Shown in pieces: positions 31,804-42,310 of a DNA stretch of 64,000 nt. The notes beneath the pieces are model-generated. The model had not been told where the DNA came from. It did not search any database and saw only the letters and a program-made list of their open reading frames with translations. Origin of the DNA: Anaspis maculata (lineage: Eukaryota; Arthropoda; Insecta; Coleoptera; Scraptiidae); assembly GCA_949128115.1 (NCBI GenBank), contig CASBRS010000019.1, positions 62,001 to 126,000 of the forward strand. Direction: 5' to 3'. The position numbers and the translations under genes are program-made. Numbering within the stretch: the stretch's first letter is position 1; every line of letters starts with the position of its first letter.

Positions 31804-32455
31804 AAGGCCGGGCCTAACAGGCGTGCAGTGCGTGCCTGCACGTAGGCGGTAAGGGATAGGGGCGGCAATAACTCCCAAGACTTCTGCGGCTTGCATTGTA
31901 AAGTTTGCACCTTTTAGACAAAAAAATCAAGCTCAATCATGCCTATTCTGTATCTCGTAACGGGCTCGTAACGTGCATGCTATCTTTGGCTGTTTCTATA
32001 AGTCCCCTATATACCTCCTCAACATATCTGCAATAACGAGTCGTTACCGTTACCGATACAGAATAGGCCTCAATGACTTGTCTTACAGTCTTTCAATGAA
32101 TTTCGTAGAGGCAAGTTCTTGCGTACAACAGACACCCAAGTCTTAACTCTCGAGTCCCGAGTTTTAAGGCTGTTCCTGGAGAAGCAGTACACGCACGTGC
32201 CTATGCCCTTGTCAGTGACAACTTTGCATTTGCCTCCGCCACTCATGTCATTATTCATTTATCAACCAGAAAACAAAAACTGAAACTCGACTAAAACACA
32301 AAACAAACACTGCTTAGATTTTTTTGAGATCTGCAATTTGCTAACGGGTACGTAGGAGAAGAAATTCCCGCATTTGGGGGGGTCTCCCCTGCCGGTGAGG
32401 GGGGCGGCAATTTTTCACTGGCACGCAGGCGGAAAATGAGCCAGGCCCGGCCCTG
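31804..32455. mobile_element. hAT-like non-autonomous element with 9-bp flanking repeats
   Basis: 652 bp. Right end GGCCCGGCCCTG (complement CAGGGCCGGGCC) pairs with left end AAGGCCGGGCC, followed inward on both sides by related GCGTGCC words. CTCTTGGTT flanks both ends (31795-31803 and 32456-32464). hAT elements duplicate 8 bp and many begin CAGGGCCGG, so eight of the nine bases are probably the duplication and one is chance. The first bases of the left end have decayed. Confidence 0.75.
32070..32258 (-). pseudogene. possible THAP-like zinc-finger remnant inside the hAT-like element
   Basis: 62-codon frame: GGGKCKVV near the start, then RVKTWVSVVRKNLPL and KDCKTSH. THAP domains have a C-x-V/P start, a Trp in 'RxxWxxxIRR' and a C-x-x-HF end. 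The order and spacing of the Cys/Trp/Cys-His residues are similar but incomplete. THAP domains bind transposon ends and occur in several DNA transposons. Weak call. Confidence 0.3.
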
Positions 32456-32464
32456 CTCTTGGTT

Positions 32465-34088
32465 GCAATTGTCCACTGTTGAATTCAAAAAACTTCTGGA
32501 GATTTTGACTTGACATTGCAGGGTAAACTACCACATGCACAAGATAGGGGCTAGAAATGCATCCCTTCACATAACGACGTTATAAAGAAAAGGATGGAAC
32601 AGCCGAGTACGTACCCTGTCACTACACACTGCCCAGCTCTTCCATCAATAGGAGGATCCAAGCTAGACGACCTCTGGCCTCTGGCCTAGTATGTGCAGTC
32701 TTGGTGGCACCAGCTTGGCACATTAACTCGCCGTTTTCTCGATATTGTGAGCAATCATGCCCACTGAAGGGTACGACCTGGTGCTCAGCTTCCAATAATA
32801 AAGCTGAATGTTAATAAATGTTAAGAACAATCGCTTTCACAGCAGTTACATACCTATTTACTACACATAATTCTTGCATGACAATGACATGAAACATGCC
32901 CCTTACGGCCTTACCGGTATCACATAATATAGACTCGCGTGTAACAGCATCCATTTTCATAATCCTTATAGGTACAGCGTCACCTCGAGTGTCACCGTCA
33001 TCAAACGGGACACCGGGGGAAGCTTCTCTCCTAATCGTGAGAAAGGCGATCCGCCGCGGGGGTGATTCTGTTTGCGCGAGAAAAGAGAAAAAAGGTCGGG
33101 ATCAGGAAGAAGAGGAGGGGGGCAGGGAGGCGATGACAAATATTTCCGGTGTAAGGATGCATCGAATAAAGGGCAAATATATGAAAATGGGATGGCTTTT
33201 TTACGTAAAGTATGGAACGCCGCATAGGAGAGCTCGGAGCTCCGCGCGATCCACGCATCAGCCCGAAGATAAAACATACGAAATTCAGAGAAATTGGTTC
33301 GCTGCCAAGGCAATTTATTTTTTACACGTCCGCGATGTATGTGAGAAGTGAAGAAGGGGTGTGTGTGTATGTGTGTGCAATCGGGAGGTGATATTATGGG
33401 GGCGGTTAAGTGAAAAACGAGATACAAGGGAATTTCTTCGTCGTAAAACAATAAGAAGGAAAACAATTACAGTTTTGCATTTTTTTCACAATCAATTCAT
33501 GGAAATGCTAACGATCTTTTTACTTTGTAAATAAAGTTTTTATGCTTTTCGTGAGATACAAATTAATGATCGGAGAATTGCCGGCCGCTCATTATTTCCT
33601 TTGTCATCCAGCTTTTCCACAAAACCTCTCGAGATAGCAACGTAGGTAGGTACTCCACAAATTTATTAATTAATGTTCATCATGGAGGCAGAAAAAGAGG
33701 TAATATAAATTCAAGCAGTGGCACAAATAACCTCATATCCAAAATGGGAGCCCCGTGTTACCAAATATTCGTATCCACGTGACAGGGCAGCATCATTTTT
33801 TGATCGACGTAGCAACATGAATCATAAACGCTGCTATGCTATTCAAAACTATTGTCGACAGGTGTTGACTTCCGTCAATATTGATAACCTGACATATGAA
33901 TGTTAACATTGTACGGGTCGCCGCCAACTACACCGTGCTCCACCCTGTATCACGCCTGTACAATACCACTCGGTATATTGGCACAGGCAAACAACGGCAG
34001 CAATCCCGTGTGAACGGCTAGAAGCCGGTTGATGGCGAACAGGGCGCGGGACGAGAAAGTGCAAAGGGTAAGGGAAGAGGATTACAGG
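32465..34088. other. stretch without supported gene
   Basis: Includes GC-rich, non-repetitive DNA at 32.9-33.4 kb with open frames on both strands (151 codons plus, 166 codons minus), neither with a recognisable motif. A CACCCTGTA word lies at 33941-33949. Confidence 0.4.
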
Positions 34089-34473
34089 CAGTGTTGCCAG
34101 ACACGTTACCTTCGTAACTTTTGCGTTACGTTTTCAGTTCAAAGTTAAGATGTTACGACGCTAGCCTTTTTGTTACGTTTTGTTGAAATATTTTTCTACC
34201 GAAAATTAGAGACATACTGAAATTCTGTTACAAAACCAAATTCAACTTTTTAAAAATCGACTTCTCCTAGTTGTCTGAGAAGTTTGACACTACTTCTATT
34301 GACAGCAGTGAATGACATTTCAACTGTCACCAAAGTCATTTGTTCAATGATGCTTTTGTTGTTTGCAGACGATTTAGTCATACTAGGAGACTCTCCAATT
34401 GATATCAACAAGAAATTGACTTTGCTTGAGGGTTGGGTGGAGGAGAATAGATTGGAAGTCAATGTAACTAAGA

Positions 34474-36026
34474 TTCCCAACGTTGGACACGGTGGATATT
34501 TTTATACCTAATGCGACCACAGTTATCTTTAGGTAAGTTTGCCAACGTCGGCTGACGTCGGCATATCCAACGTCGGCTGGACGTTGGCGTATCCAACGTT
34601 GGATTCGGTGTATATTTTTGTACCTAATGCGACCAGTCTAGTCTGGTGTAACCGTCGTCCAGATCTCGGCGAGCCAGGGTCGGCGGCGGCGCTAGGCATG
34701 AATCGGCGAAGCCCCTGATTCAGGCGGCAAATTCCAGGGGTGGCAAATTCTAAAGGCACAATGTTTCCTTTCATCTTGTATTTTTTTCACTTCAAGAAGC
34801 CGTTGCGCCGCCCCTGTGCTAGATTCCAGGCGTAATTTGAGAGGTCCGAAAATTAACTGACACGCGGAAACGTCATGCACCAGTTTTCAAATTTTATTGT
34901 TGGGAATGCACCCGGGGTTGTATGAAGTGTAGTAAAATCCAAAAATAATATGGGTATAGGACATAGGTATATAGACTTGACCATTGTTAGATCACGTCCG
35001 ATGAAAGCGGAAAAAATGAGCTTCGGTTCAGACGGCAAAATACCTAGCGCCGGCCCGGCCCTGGGCGAAAACGGCCGAGACCGCGGCAACAATGGGCATT
35101 TTATTAACCGCTAGGCTGGGTGGCCCTGGACTTGTGAACGGTGTTTTAGTGCAATTGGATATACGCCGACTACAGGTCGGATTAGGTCGGCATTGGTATA
35201 ATAAATCAAACCAGAAGTCAGAATTGGTCGGAATTGGTCTAGAAATTTATACTTCTATAAAACTTAGTCGGATTTGGTCAGTATAGGTATAAATAGCGGA
35301 CGCAGCCATTTTTCATGCCAATATCAAGACAAGAAGAAGACGCCATGTTGAAGAAATGCCAACGAAAATCTTTGAAATTATTAAATTCACCATTTTTGAA
35401 CTCGAGAAACGAAACTATGATAGTTACATGTTGATTAATTGAGTATATACTTATTTGGTCTTCTTTTCATTTGAGAGACGGTGTTTCAATTGACGAATGT
35501 TTTAATACAAAATGAAAATATTTTGAGACTAGCCAAATTTTTGGAGGGCGATAATTGTTTTCGACTTAAAACATACTTGTTCATCAGTAAAATTTTCTTC
35601 GCATCAATTTTTTATATCAATAAATCACAAATACGGCAACTTATATTGTTGTGGTAGATACATCAATTCCAACTAGTTTTGGTCTAAATCTGACTGATGG
35701 TTGTAATAGGGGAACTTTACCGTCCTATATTTGGAGCTATATTTCTTCAGTACAAAACAGGTTAAATTAAGTCCACCTAATGCGACTGGGCATAAGTAGG
35801 ATTAGGTACACGATAGGCGACTTTGGCTACACGTAGGTAAGATGGTCGGATTTGGTCGAGTTTTGGTTGGCAGTCACAACGTCGCGGATGCCGACGTCGT
35901 ACCGACCCGCATTTCATTGACCAAATTGGTGCAAATGTCGGTCGCCTCAACGTCGCGTTGACGTCGGCTGCCGACCTCAGGTCGCGAATTGCAACGTTGG
36001 CCCGACGTCGGATTGCTACTTGGGAA
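34474..36026. mobile_element. palindrome-rich repetitive element inside LINE B (layer 3)
   Basis: Ends TTCCCAA / TTGGGAA. Both ends are packed with short palindromic words: CCAACGTCGG, GACGTCGG, CAACGTTGG, CGACGTCGG, plus CCTAATGCGAC(C/T) boxes (about 34523, 34623 and 35778) and GGTCGGATT words (about 35175, 35270 and 35848). This resembles the subterminal binding-site clusters of non-autonomous DNA transposons. No coding region or clear target duplication. It hosts a further element at 34675-35063. Confidence 0.6.
34675..35063. mobile_element. hAT-like MITE (layer 4 of nest), 389 bp
   Basis: Left CAGGGTCGGCGGCGGCGCTAG and right CTAGCGCCGGCCCGGCCCTG are imperfect inverted ends of ~24 bp starting CAGGG. 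The flanks (CGGCGAGC and GGCGAAAA) share only GGCGA, so the 8-bp duplication is not convincing. Confidence 0.6.
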
Positions 36027-37891
36027 ACCAGCAGCTAAAAACCGGAAATAGGTTCACCTACCTGGGAATTGTTTTCTCCTCTTCCTCCCTTTTCCTAGAA
36101 AACACCAAGTCAATGATAACGAGAACTAAAATGACGATTGGAGCTACAATGCAGCTGATGGCTAGATCCAAAACCACTTCATGGCGGGTTCGACTGGAGC
36201 TGTACAATTCAATAATTCTAAACTCGCTCTTCTACTGTATCCCTATTTGGGGACTGCGTTATTTTGATTTCATAGAAAGGGTACAGGTGACTTTTTTCAA
36301 GCAGCTCCTGCTGCTCCCAAAGAATACACCTGATTATTTGGTACGTCTGGAGACGGGCACGATCAAGCTGAGTTGGTGGATATTGAAAGTAACTCTTCAG
36401 GTTTTGAATAAATTTGCGAGACTGCCAAAAAAACGCTTTCCTAAAATGTGTCTTGAACGTTTGGTAACTCTGGATAATACCTTCCCCAATAATGATCCCA
36501 GGTACAAGGTACAATTGGTATACTCAGGTGAAGGCAGTGCTGATCGGGCTGGGAGTTGCTGACCTGACAGAGATGAGAGACATCAGAAATATAAATTTTT
36601 GCATTGACGATATACTGGTCCGCTACCGAGAGAAGCTGCACGAGGAGGACCTTGCGAGCTTAAGCCGGTCTTCTTATACAGTCATTTATAAACACCTTAC
36701 CATTAGCAGAACACCAGCAAAATACCTACTGGACAGACTACCTATGCAGACTACAAGAACGATTGCGCAGATCCGTTTGTCAAATGCCTTGAGTTCCTAT
36801 TTTACTTATAAGGGTTCTTCGTACTTCATCAACGGAGAAGAATAATTGTGCTCCATTTGTAACAAACATCAAAAAGAGAACCTAGAACACATACTTTTTC
36901 ATTGCCCCTTTTACAGGGTTATCCGTAAATCGTTCTTCAATAGTGTAGAAACCTCGGTAGAAACGTTAGATGACATCATCAACATTCTGAATTCGACTTC
37001 CATTCAAAAAATGAAATCTCTTTATAACTTTTTAGTGGGTTCAATCAAACTTAGAGCATTTGTTTTGAATGAGTAACATGTTGTAATCGGGGGTCTTGTG
37101 GTCATTGTGGGATTGAAAACTAATAATTGTTTATTTTGCTCATGTAATAGTTGTTCGAGATAAGTAATTGTTTATTTTGTTGCATTAGGCAGTAACGATG
37201 TTTTTCTTTGTGATCTGACATGTATTGAATTTAGCAGTATGCTGTCTCTTTTTGGAATGTTTTATATTTATTATTGTACGGATAAGCTCGTTGTAGAGGG
37301 AATGTTTTTTTCTAAAGACAGTAAAACCTGAATAATAAATAATAATAGAGTCATTTGTTCAATGTCAGGTAAAATGTCAAATGTCAAAGTCAAATTGTTG
37401 ACAACAACAACACAAATCTTCAAAGGCGCGCTTGTGGTGATAGCATTTGTGAGGTTTGACTTTGAATTTGGTGATTGCGAGATGGACAGGTTATGATATT
37501 TCAATTTTTAATCATTGCTTTGCTAAACTTATTCATGTCTACAGATATCTTATCGAACAAACTAATAAAAAAACCACCCAATTGTGACTCTGCCACTGCC
37601 ATAATGAAAATGAATCAAATGAAAATGATTATCCTGATGCTTCAAATGTTCAAATTCAAATCAACATATTAATTCATTTTGTTTTTGATTTGTTAATACC
37701 TATTTATTTAATTAAAATACTTTTTTTTGTGTGAGTGTGCACGAATGGCTGTTGCATTTATTTCAAACATTCCCCCGAGCTGGAAAAAAAATTGTTCCAC
37801 AAAGTTACGATTTTAATACAAAATAAGTTACGTTTTATGCATGCTCCTCGGAACGAATTAAATTTTTGTTCTGGCAACATTGATTATAGGC

Positions 37892-38500
37892 AGTCGGCTT
37901 TGAGATATGGAACTGCATGGTAGCTGCCTGGTCATGTCCACAAGGTAGGAAAGAAGGGGGTGACGATGATCATAGCCAAACGTCGAAAAAGGTATAACAC
38001 CTCAGAGTGGTGCCGTGACCAGGATTACTCAAGAGATTGGAATGTTGTGGTATGACAAGGCTGGTCGACGTAATTTTTTACTATAGGTTGCCTCATCCAG
38101 TTTGTGCGTGACGTCACAAGATACCCTCCGAAAACTTGATTTTGGCTGAAGCTGATATCGTCTTTTTTTGTTTGACATTTGGAGTCTATTTGGACCAAAA
38201 TCCACCAAAATTCACAACTTCACGAGAAATTATTGATGTGCATTCAACGCCTGGTGGTTTTTAAATGAATTGGACAGGTTTTTATTCATCGAAACACGAT
38301 TTAAAGCGCCGAACCGTCAAACTAAAAACAAATCGCTTTATTTATGACCAGGTGGAGCGAACCAAAATCTATTAACCAAGTAGCACAATGGAAACGAACA
38401 TGACTTTCGACCAAAAGGTCGAGGGCTCAAAGTAGCCGTGGCGAAATTTTTTTCACGGTAGAAATAGATAGATAGATAGAGAGAGATAGAGAAAGAGGGA

Positions 38501-38544
<44 letters not shown>

Positions 38545-39658
38545 CATGGAATTGGTTTTCTTGTTTTCCGAAATAAGTCCTTTGTCCTAATACTCCTTAC
38601 TTGTCAAAATAATTCACATGAAATTAGATGTAGTTTCGTGAGATTCCAGATCGATTCACTCCAAGCTTGTGCTTTCTTTTGAATCATATATTTGTCGATG
38701 AGCAATGTGTAAAATAGATATGCATTACATCAGATGTGAGCCTTGGTCTTTAAAAGTCTTAAGTTGGAGTAAAAGTCCTTAAATAACCTGGAAAAATAAT
38801 ACAGCATCTCGATTTTCTTGTAGAAATACCTAAATCTATATTTTTTGGGGTTAGAATCTGCTCTCGGCCAAATAATTCTTGAAAAATCTCGCTAGGGTCA
38901 TGGAGCCTCAAGTTCCAAAGTTTCGCTGTGGAAAATAATTGAGGTGGCTGTATCTGTTCCTTTTCAATAATCTGTGACGAAAATTTTCTGCCTCTTTTTG
39001 TTTTCTAAAATTAACGACTCTCAAAGACTTCGCAGTCTTGTTTTCTTGGGAGAAGCCCAGTTCCTAGTTGCATCACTGTCGTCAAGTCTAAAACATAAAA
39101 ATTAAAGTAATATGCTCGAATGCCCGTATAATCGGCCGCAGTTTCGAACTCGGTTACCAATTAGATTTGCTCTTTTTCCGTTTCGCTTGGCACAGTTTCG
39201 CAATAAACCTCGCAGCGCATCATAAAAACTTATTTGCACCGAGGTTCCGGCATGCGAAATGTGGAGCGCGGCGGCAAGCGTCGCGACGACGACAGATGTG
39301 CCAAACTGGTGTTCTCCCTAAGAGATCTTCCGGGCGAATAGTAGTTGTTGGAAACTTAAGTTGGAACGCTCTTTTCCTCCTCCCGCAAACCCTCCACTTC
39401 TCCTCTGCACATCCGAATGTAGTTTGCTTATCTCTCCCTGCTACTTACTACTGCTGCACTAACTAGGAGCGAAATTCCTCTCTGATATTTAAAATTATGA
39501 CGGGGGTGTGTCGGACGATGCGGGAGACAATAATTAAGGCGTCGCGACGGGTCGGGTCGATTTTCGTTCGGTCCCAGTAGAACACACACACAACTTGTTA
39601 TCGGCACTTGTCACACCAGCAACACACAGCCCCGGCAATTTCGAGTCCGCACAAAACA
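37892..39658. other. stretch without supported gene, upstream of a candidate first exon
   Basis: AT-rich to about 39.1 kb, then GC-richer DNA. Contains one microsatellite (38462-38541). The last ~120 bp before the ATG at 39659 are stop-rich and CA-rich and look like a 5' leader. Confidence 0.4.
38462..38541. repeat. (GATA)n-(GA)n microsatellite
   Basis: Four GATA units followed by interrupted and then pure GA dinucleotides (about 20 in a row). Confidence 0.9.
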
Positions 39659-39772
39659 ATGACGGAACAAATGGTCGCTACTTGCATGGCCCGTCTCGAT
39701 GGGCCCTCGGGGGGCCATTACGTCCACTTCCAGGACTTTGAGGAGGCCCGCCAGGACCGAAGAAACAGTGTC
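39659..39772 (+). CDS. putative first coding exon of a host gene, 38 codons
   Basis: ATG in a good insect context (ACAAAACA before it), GC-rich and codon-like: MTEQMVATCMARLDGPSGG then HYVHFQDFEEARQDRRNSV, directly followed by a strong donor GTC|GTATGT in phase 0. Without splicing the frame ends nine codons later at 39800-39802. A CA-rich probable 5' UTR precedes it. I do not recognise the protein, and the next exon was not found within the window; downstream DNA is taken up by the 40.4-43.1 kb insertion nest, which would lie in the first intron. Confidence 0.45.
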
Positions 39773-40435
39773 GTATGTTGTGTATTACGTCAAGGAGCCT
39801 GAAGGGGGCAGTGAATCAATTAAAAATTTTATGTGGTCTCTCGTAAAATTTGGAGCGTTTGCCGCAGAACGTTAAGATGCAGAAATTGGTAATTCCGGTC
39901 GCAAAGCTTTCAATTATCTTGTCATTTCTGGGTCAAACCAATATAACAAGGGAGCTTGCGGTTTTATAACGCTGAGTTTAAGTTTAGTTTTAATGCGATA
40001 GTTTTAATTTATCTTTGCGAGTGCAATGGATATCGACTTGCAATTTGCAGAAATATCCCATAATAGTTGAATACCCACATCACTTTTATTAAGTTTTGCT
40101 ATTTTATTGGCAAGAAGTTCTTCCATAGCTGCCAAATTTAAGCTTCAACGAGTCTGGCTCATCCTTGACTTCATTTTCATCAGATTCATCAACCGGATTG
40201 GTCATTTGAAGGTTCAGTTCTTGATGAAATAAAGGTACCTGCCGACTGTGTCGGCACCTTCACACCAGTATTTAATTAGAAGGGGCTGAAACACTACTCT
40301 TGCTTGTTCTTTTGAACTCCTAAAACCAGTCGCCTCCGTGAGTAAATATGTAATCCAGATTTATCTTGCATTTGCGCTGGTATTTGTATATTTGCTATTG
40401 CTCTGCATGGGTGTGAACTTTTCAGCAAGAAGCGA
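39773..40435. other. non-coding stretch (possible intron), no feature seen
   Basis: AT-rich, stop-rich in all frames, no repeats recognised. Confidence 0.4.
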
Positions 40436-41298
40436 CTGGACAGGGAGCTAGTGCCTCAAAACTTACGTCATAAGGTACATGATTTCAACTCTGTAGGTCT
40501 AATGTGCGTTGATAAGGTTGATAAAAATTGCTTTGTCTTACATGTCAGACCGGAGGCTGTAGGCTAGTATGAGATTGTCAATTTTCGAAAAAATGGCCAA
40601 AAAATTACATCATAAGGTACCTACATGAATGAAACTAACTGGACTTTGCGAGGGACTTTGTCTGGGAATATCCCCTTAATCAAAAATCTGGTCATAAGAC
40701 AAAATTTTTGGGGGCTTTCGGTCCATAAGACAAGTTTGAAATTTTCAAAGAAGGAGCAAAATTCATCATTTTTTCCACAGGCGATTTGTTGACTAATCCA
40801 CTCATGCCCGATTGCACAAACGTGGTATTAAATATTTAGTTCGGTATCAAATCGTTTAATACCGGACTAAACAACAAAATGGAGTGCAGAAACAAAAAAA
40901 TCTGACATGGGATCAGAATTTGGTACCGAACTATTCTGATACCGCACCAAACACTGATTACGCCCATTTTGGATTGCACAAAGGATCTGATACCGAACTA
41001 AACACAGTAATACCGCATCAAATCTGATATCACCTCGACCCCGGTATTAAATTGACAGAATGACAGATCGTTGGAAATTCAATCGTTTCAGGGTGATCCG
41101 TGCGTTTGATTCGGCATAAAATTACTGCAAGTGCATATAATAGCAGGTTTTATGTGCATACAAGCTATTATTTATGCATTTTCATTCAAAAATTGTTTTC
41201 ACAAAATGTATTTGACACACACAGATAATGTGCGTGCCAACCCAAAATATTACTCGAAGTTAGTTGGTCGTGTGGTTAGGCCCTCGCCTTCGCAAGCG

Positions 41299-42064
41299 AC
41301 CAGACCAGACCGATTTTGGCGTACGCTGCACCGGTGTGGTGCAGCATCAGCGACACCGCCATGAGGCCCCTCCAGGTGTACCAGAACAGCTTCCTAAGGC
41401 TCATCACGAACTCAGACAGGTACACACGTATAGAAGACTTACATGACATGACTGAGATGCCTCGACTTAAAGACTATATATACGCACTCGCCGACAAATA
41501 CTACAGGACAAACATCAAAAATTCAACACTGACGAGACACATAACAAGACTACGCTCTCATAATACAGGACATATAAAACACAAATTTCCCCACCAAAGG
41601 CTGCCATTGTTTGACGAGCGGGTCTCCTCCGGGGAGGATGATGACCCCGGACTCAGCGACTCTGACAGCAGCCTGCACGATGAAGGCGTCACGAGCGCCG
41701 ACGACGCGAATGACAGCGATATCATCGAAATCGCAAGAAGCGACTACACGCGAAGCTCGATATCATTATCCGAATAGCTATTAAACAAATGAAGCACAAG
41801 CCAACAAGTGGCATCGCCTGTCACAGGTAAAAATCAAACAACGACTATCACTAGGCGCAGGGTTTTGTCCAATTTTCCCTGACAATCGAACACACCGAAG
41901 TACAATAACGAAAGCGATCAAGAAAATCATCTGCCACCCTCCAGGGATGAGTCATCGCTGTTACGTGAGGCCAGCAGGCCAGGAAGTATTTAAATCAGTT
42001 CAAATGTACGGCAATTGCCATCCAATTAATGACCAATAAAGAACCATTTTATCGTTATCGTTAT
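41299..42064 (+). mobile_element. LINE F, Jockey-type, severely 5'-truncated
   Basis: 766 bp between two copies of CGCCTTCGCAAGCG (41285-41298 and 42065-42078), a 14-bp target duplication. It ends in a (TTATCG)n-like tail. Contains only the last part of ORF2. Confidence 0.85.
41316..41777 (+). pseudogene. Jockey-type LINE ORF2 C-terminus
   Basis: The frame reads YAAPVWCSISDTAMRPLQVY, then LRLITNSDRYTRIEDLHDM and RLKDYIYALADKYY, the well-known segment downstream of RT in Jockey-clade elements. It ends in an acidic Asp/Ser-rich tail (EDDDPGLSDSDSS) and a stop at 41775-41777. The shown frame starts in flanking sequence. The C-terminus itself is intact, so the copy is fairly young. Confidence 0.8.
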
Positions 42065-42222
42065 CGCCTTCGCAAGCGGGTGGTACCGTGATCGAATCCC
42101 GTCGGGGCCAATTTTTTTTTCAACCATTTTACCTTTGAATTCAAGAATAATGTCAGATTTTCAATTTTTCATATCAGAACAATAAACTTGAGAAGTGTAG
42201 CCCTTATATTTCACGTTAAAGC

Positions 42223-42310
42223 AAAAAAAAAATTGGCTTGCTGATGAGGTTCGAACCTGGATCCTTGGCATCGGAAATCAAACCCTTCATCACCATGCTA
42301 CGACGGCTTT
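42223..42310 (-). pseudogene. second tRNA-like unit, convergent to the first, with poly-T end
   Basis: On the minus strand: A-box-like TAGCATGGTGA (plus 42290-42300), B-box GGTTCGAACCT (plus 42247-42258), then CCAA and ten T (plus poly-A 42223-42232). It faces the plus-strand unit across ~100 bp. End pairing is poor, so I call it a tRNA-like SINE head or decayed tRNA. Confidence 0.5.

Larger units (their letters stand above)
34350..37076 (+). pseudogene. RT C-terminal half of LINE B, interrupted and frameshifted
   Basis: First part (to ~34473) covers the catalytic FADDLVILGDSPIDINKKL and following helix. After the inserted element, frame 36020-36562 resumes with NRFTYLGIVFSSSS, shifts frame at ~36530 into 36492-36845, has a stop at 36843-36845, and ends in frame 36846-37076 with CSICNKHQKENLEHILFHC (the CxxC-H-C knuckle). 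Compared with LINE C, about 20 codons are missing at the insertion site, so the insertion was accompanied or preceded by a ~60-bp deletion. Same clade as LINEs A and C. Confidence 0.8.
34350..37348 (+). mobile_element. LINE B, 5'-truncated (layer 2 of nest)
   Basis: AGTCATTTGTTCAATG stands at 34334-34349 and again at 37349-37364, a perfect 16-bp target duplication. The element starts inside the RT gene and ends in AATAATAAATAATAAT. It is itself interrupted by the element at about 34474-36026. Confidence 0.85.
34089..37883. mobile_element. outer hAT-like element (layer 1 of nest)
   Basis: Left end CAGTGTTGCCAGA (34089-34101) and right end TCTGGCAACATTG (37871-37883) are inverted with one mismatch. 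Flanks ATTACAGG (34081-34088) and ATTATAGG (37884-37891) form an 8-bp duplication with one substitution. After removing the inserted LINE, only about 780 bp belong to this element, so it is non-autonomous. No transposase was seen in it. Confidence 0.7.
41264..42120 (+). pseudogene. tRNA-like unit split by a LINE insertion, with poly-T end
   Basis: Halves 41264-41298 and 42079-42111. Joined conceptually they give an A-box-like TGTGGTTAGGCC, an anticodon-arm-like hairpin around CTTCGCAA, B-box-like GATCGAATCCC, and TTGG/CCAA end pairing, followed by nine T (42112-42120), the Pol III stop signal. T-stem pairing is imperfect, so a functional tRNA is unlikely even before the insertion. The LINE at 41299-42064 interrupts it. 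Confidence 0.55.

Noticed and set aside
32896..33466. Overlapping open frames of 151 (plus) and 166 (minus) codons
   Set aside because: GC-rich DNA with both strands open; no motif or splice border favours either.
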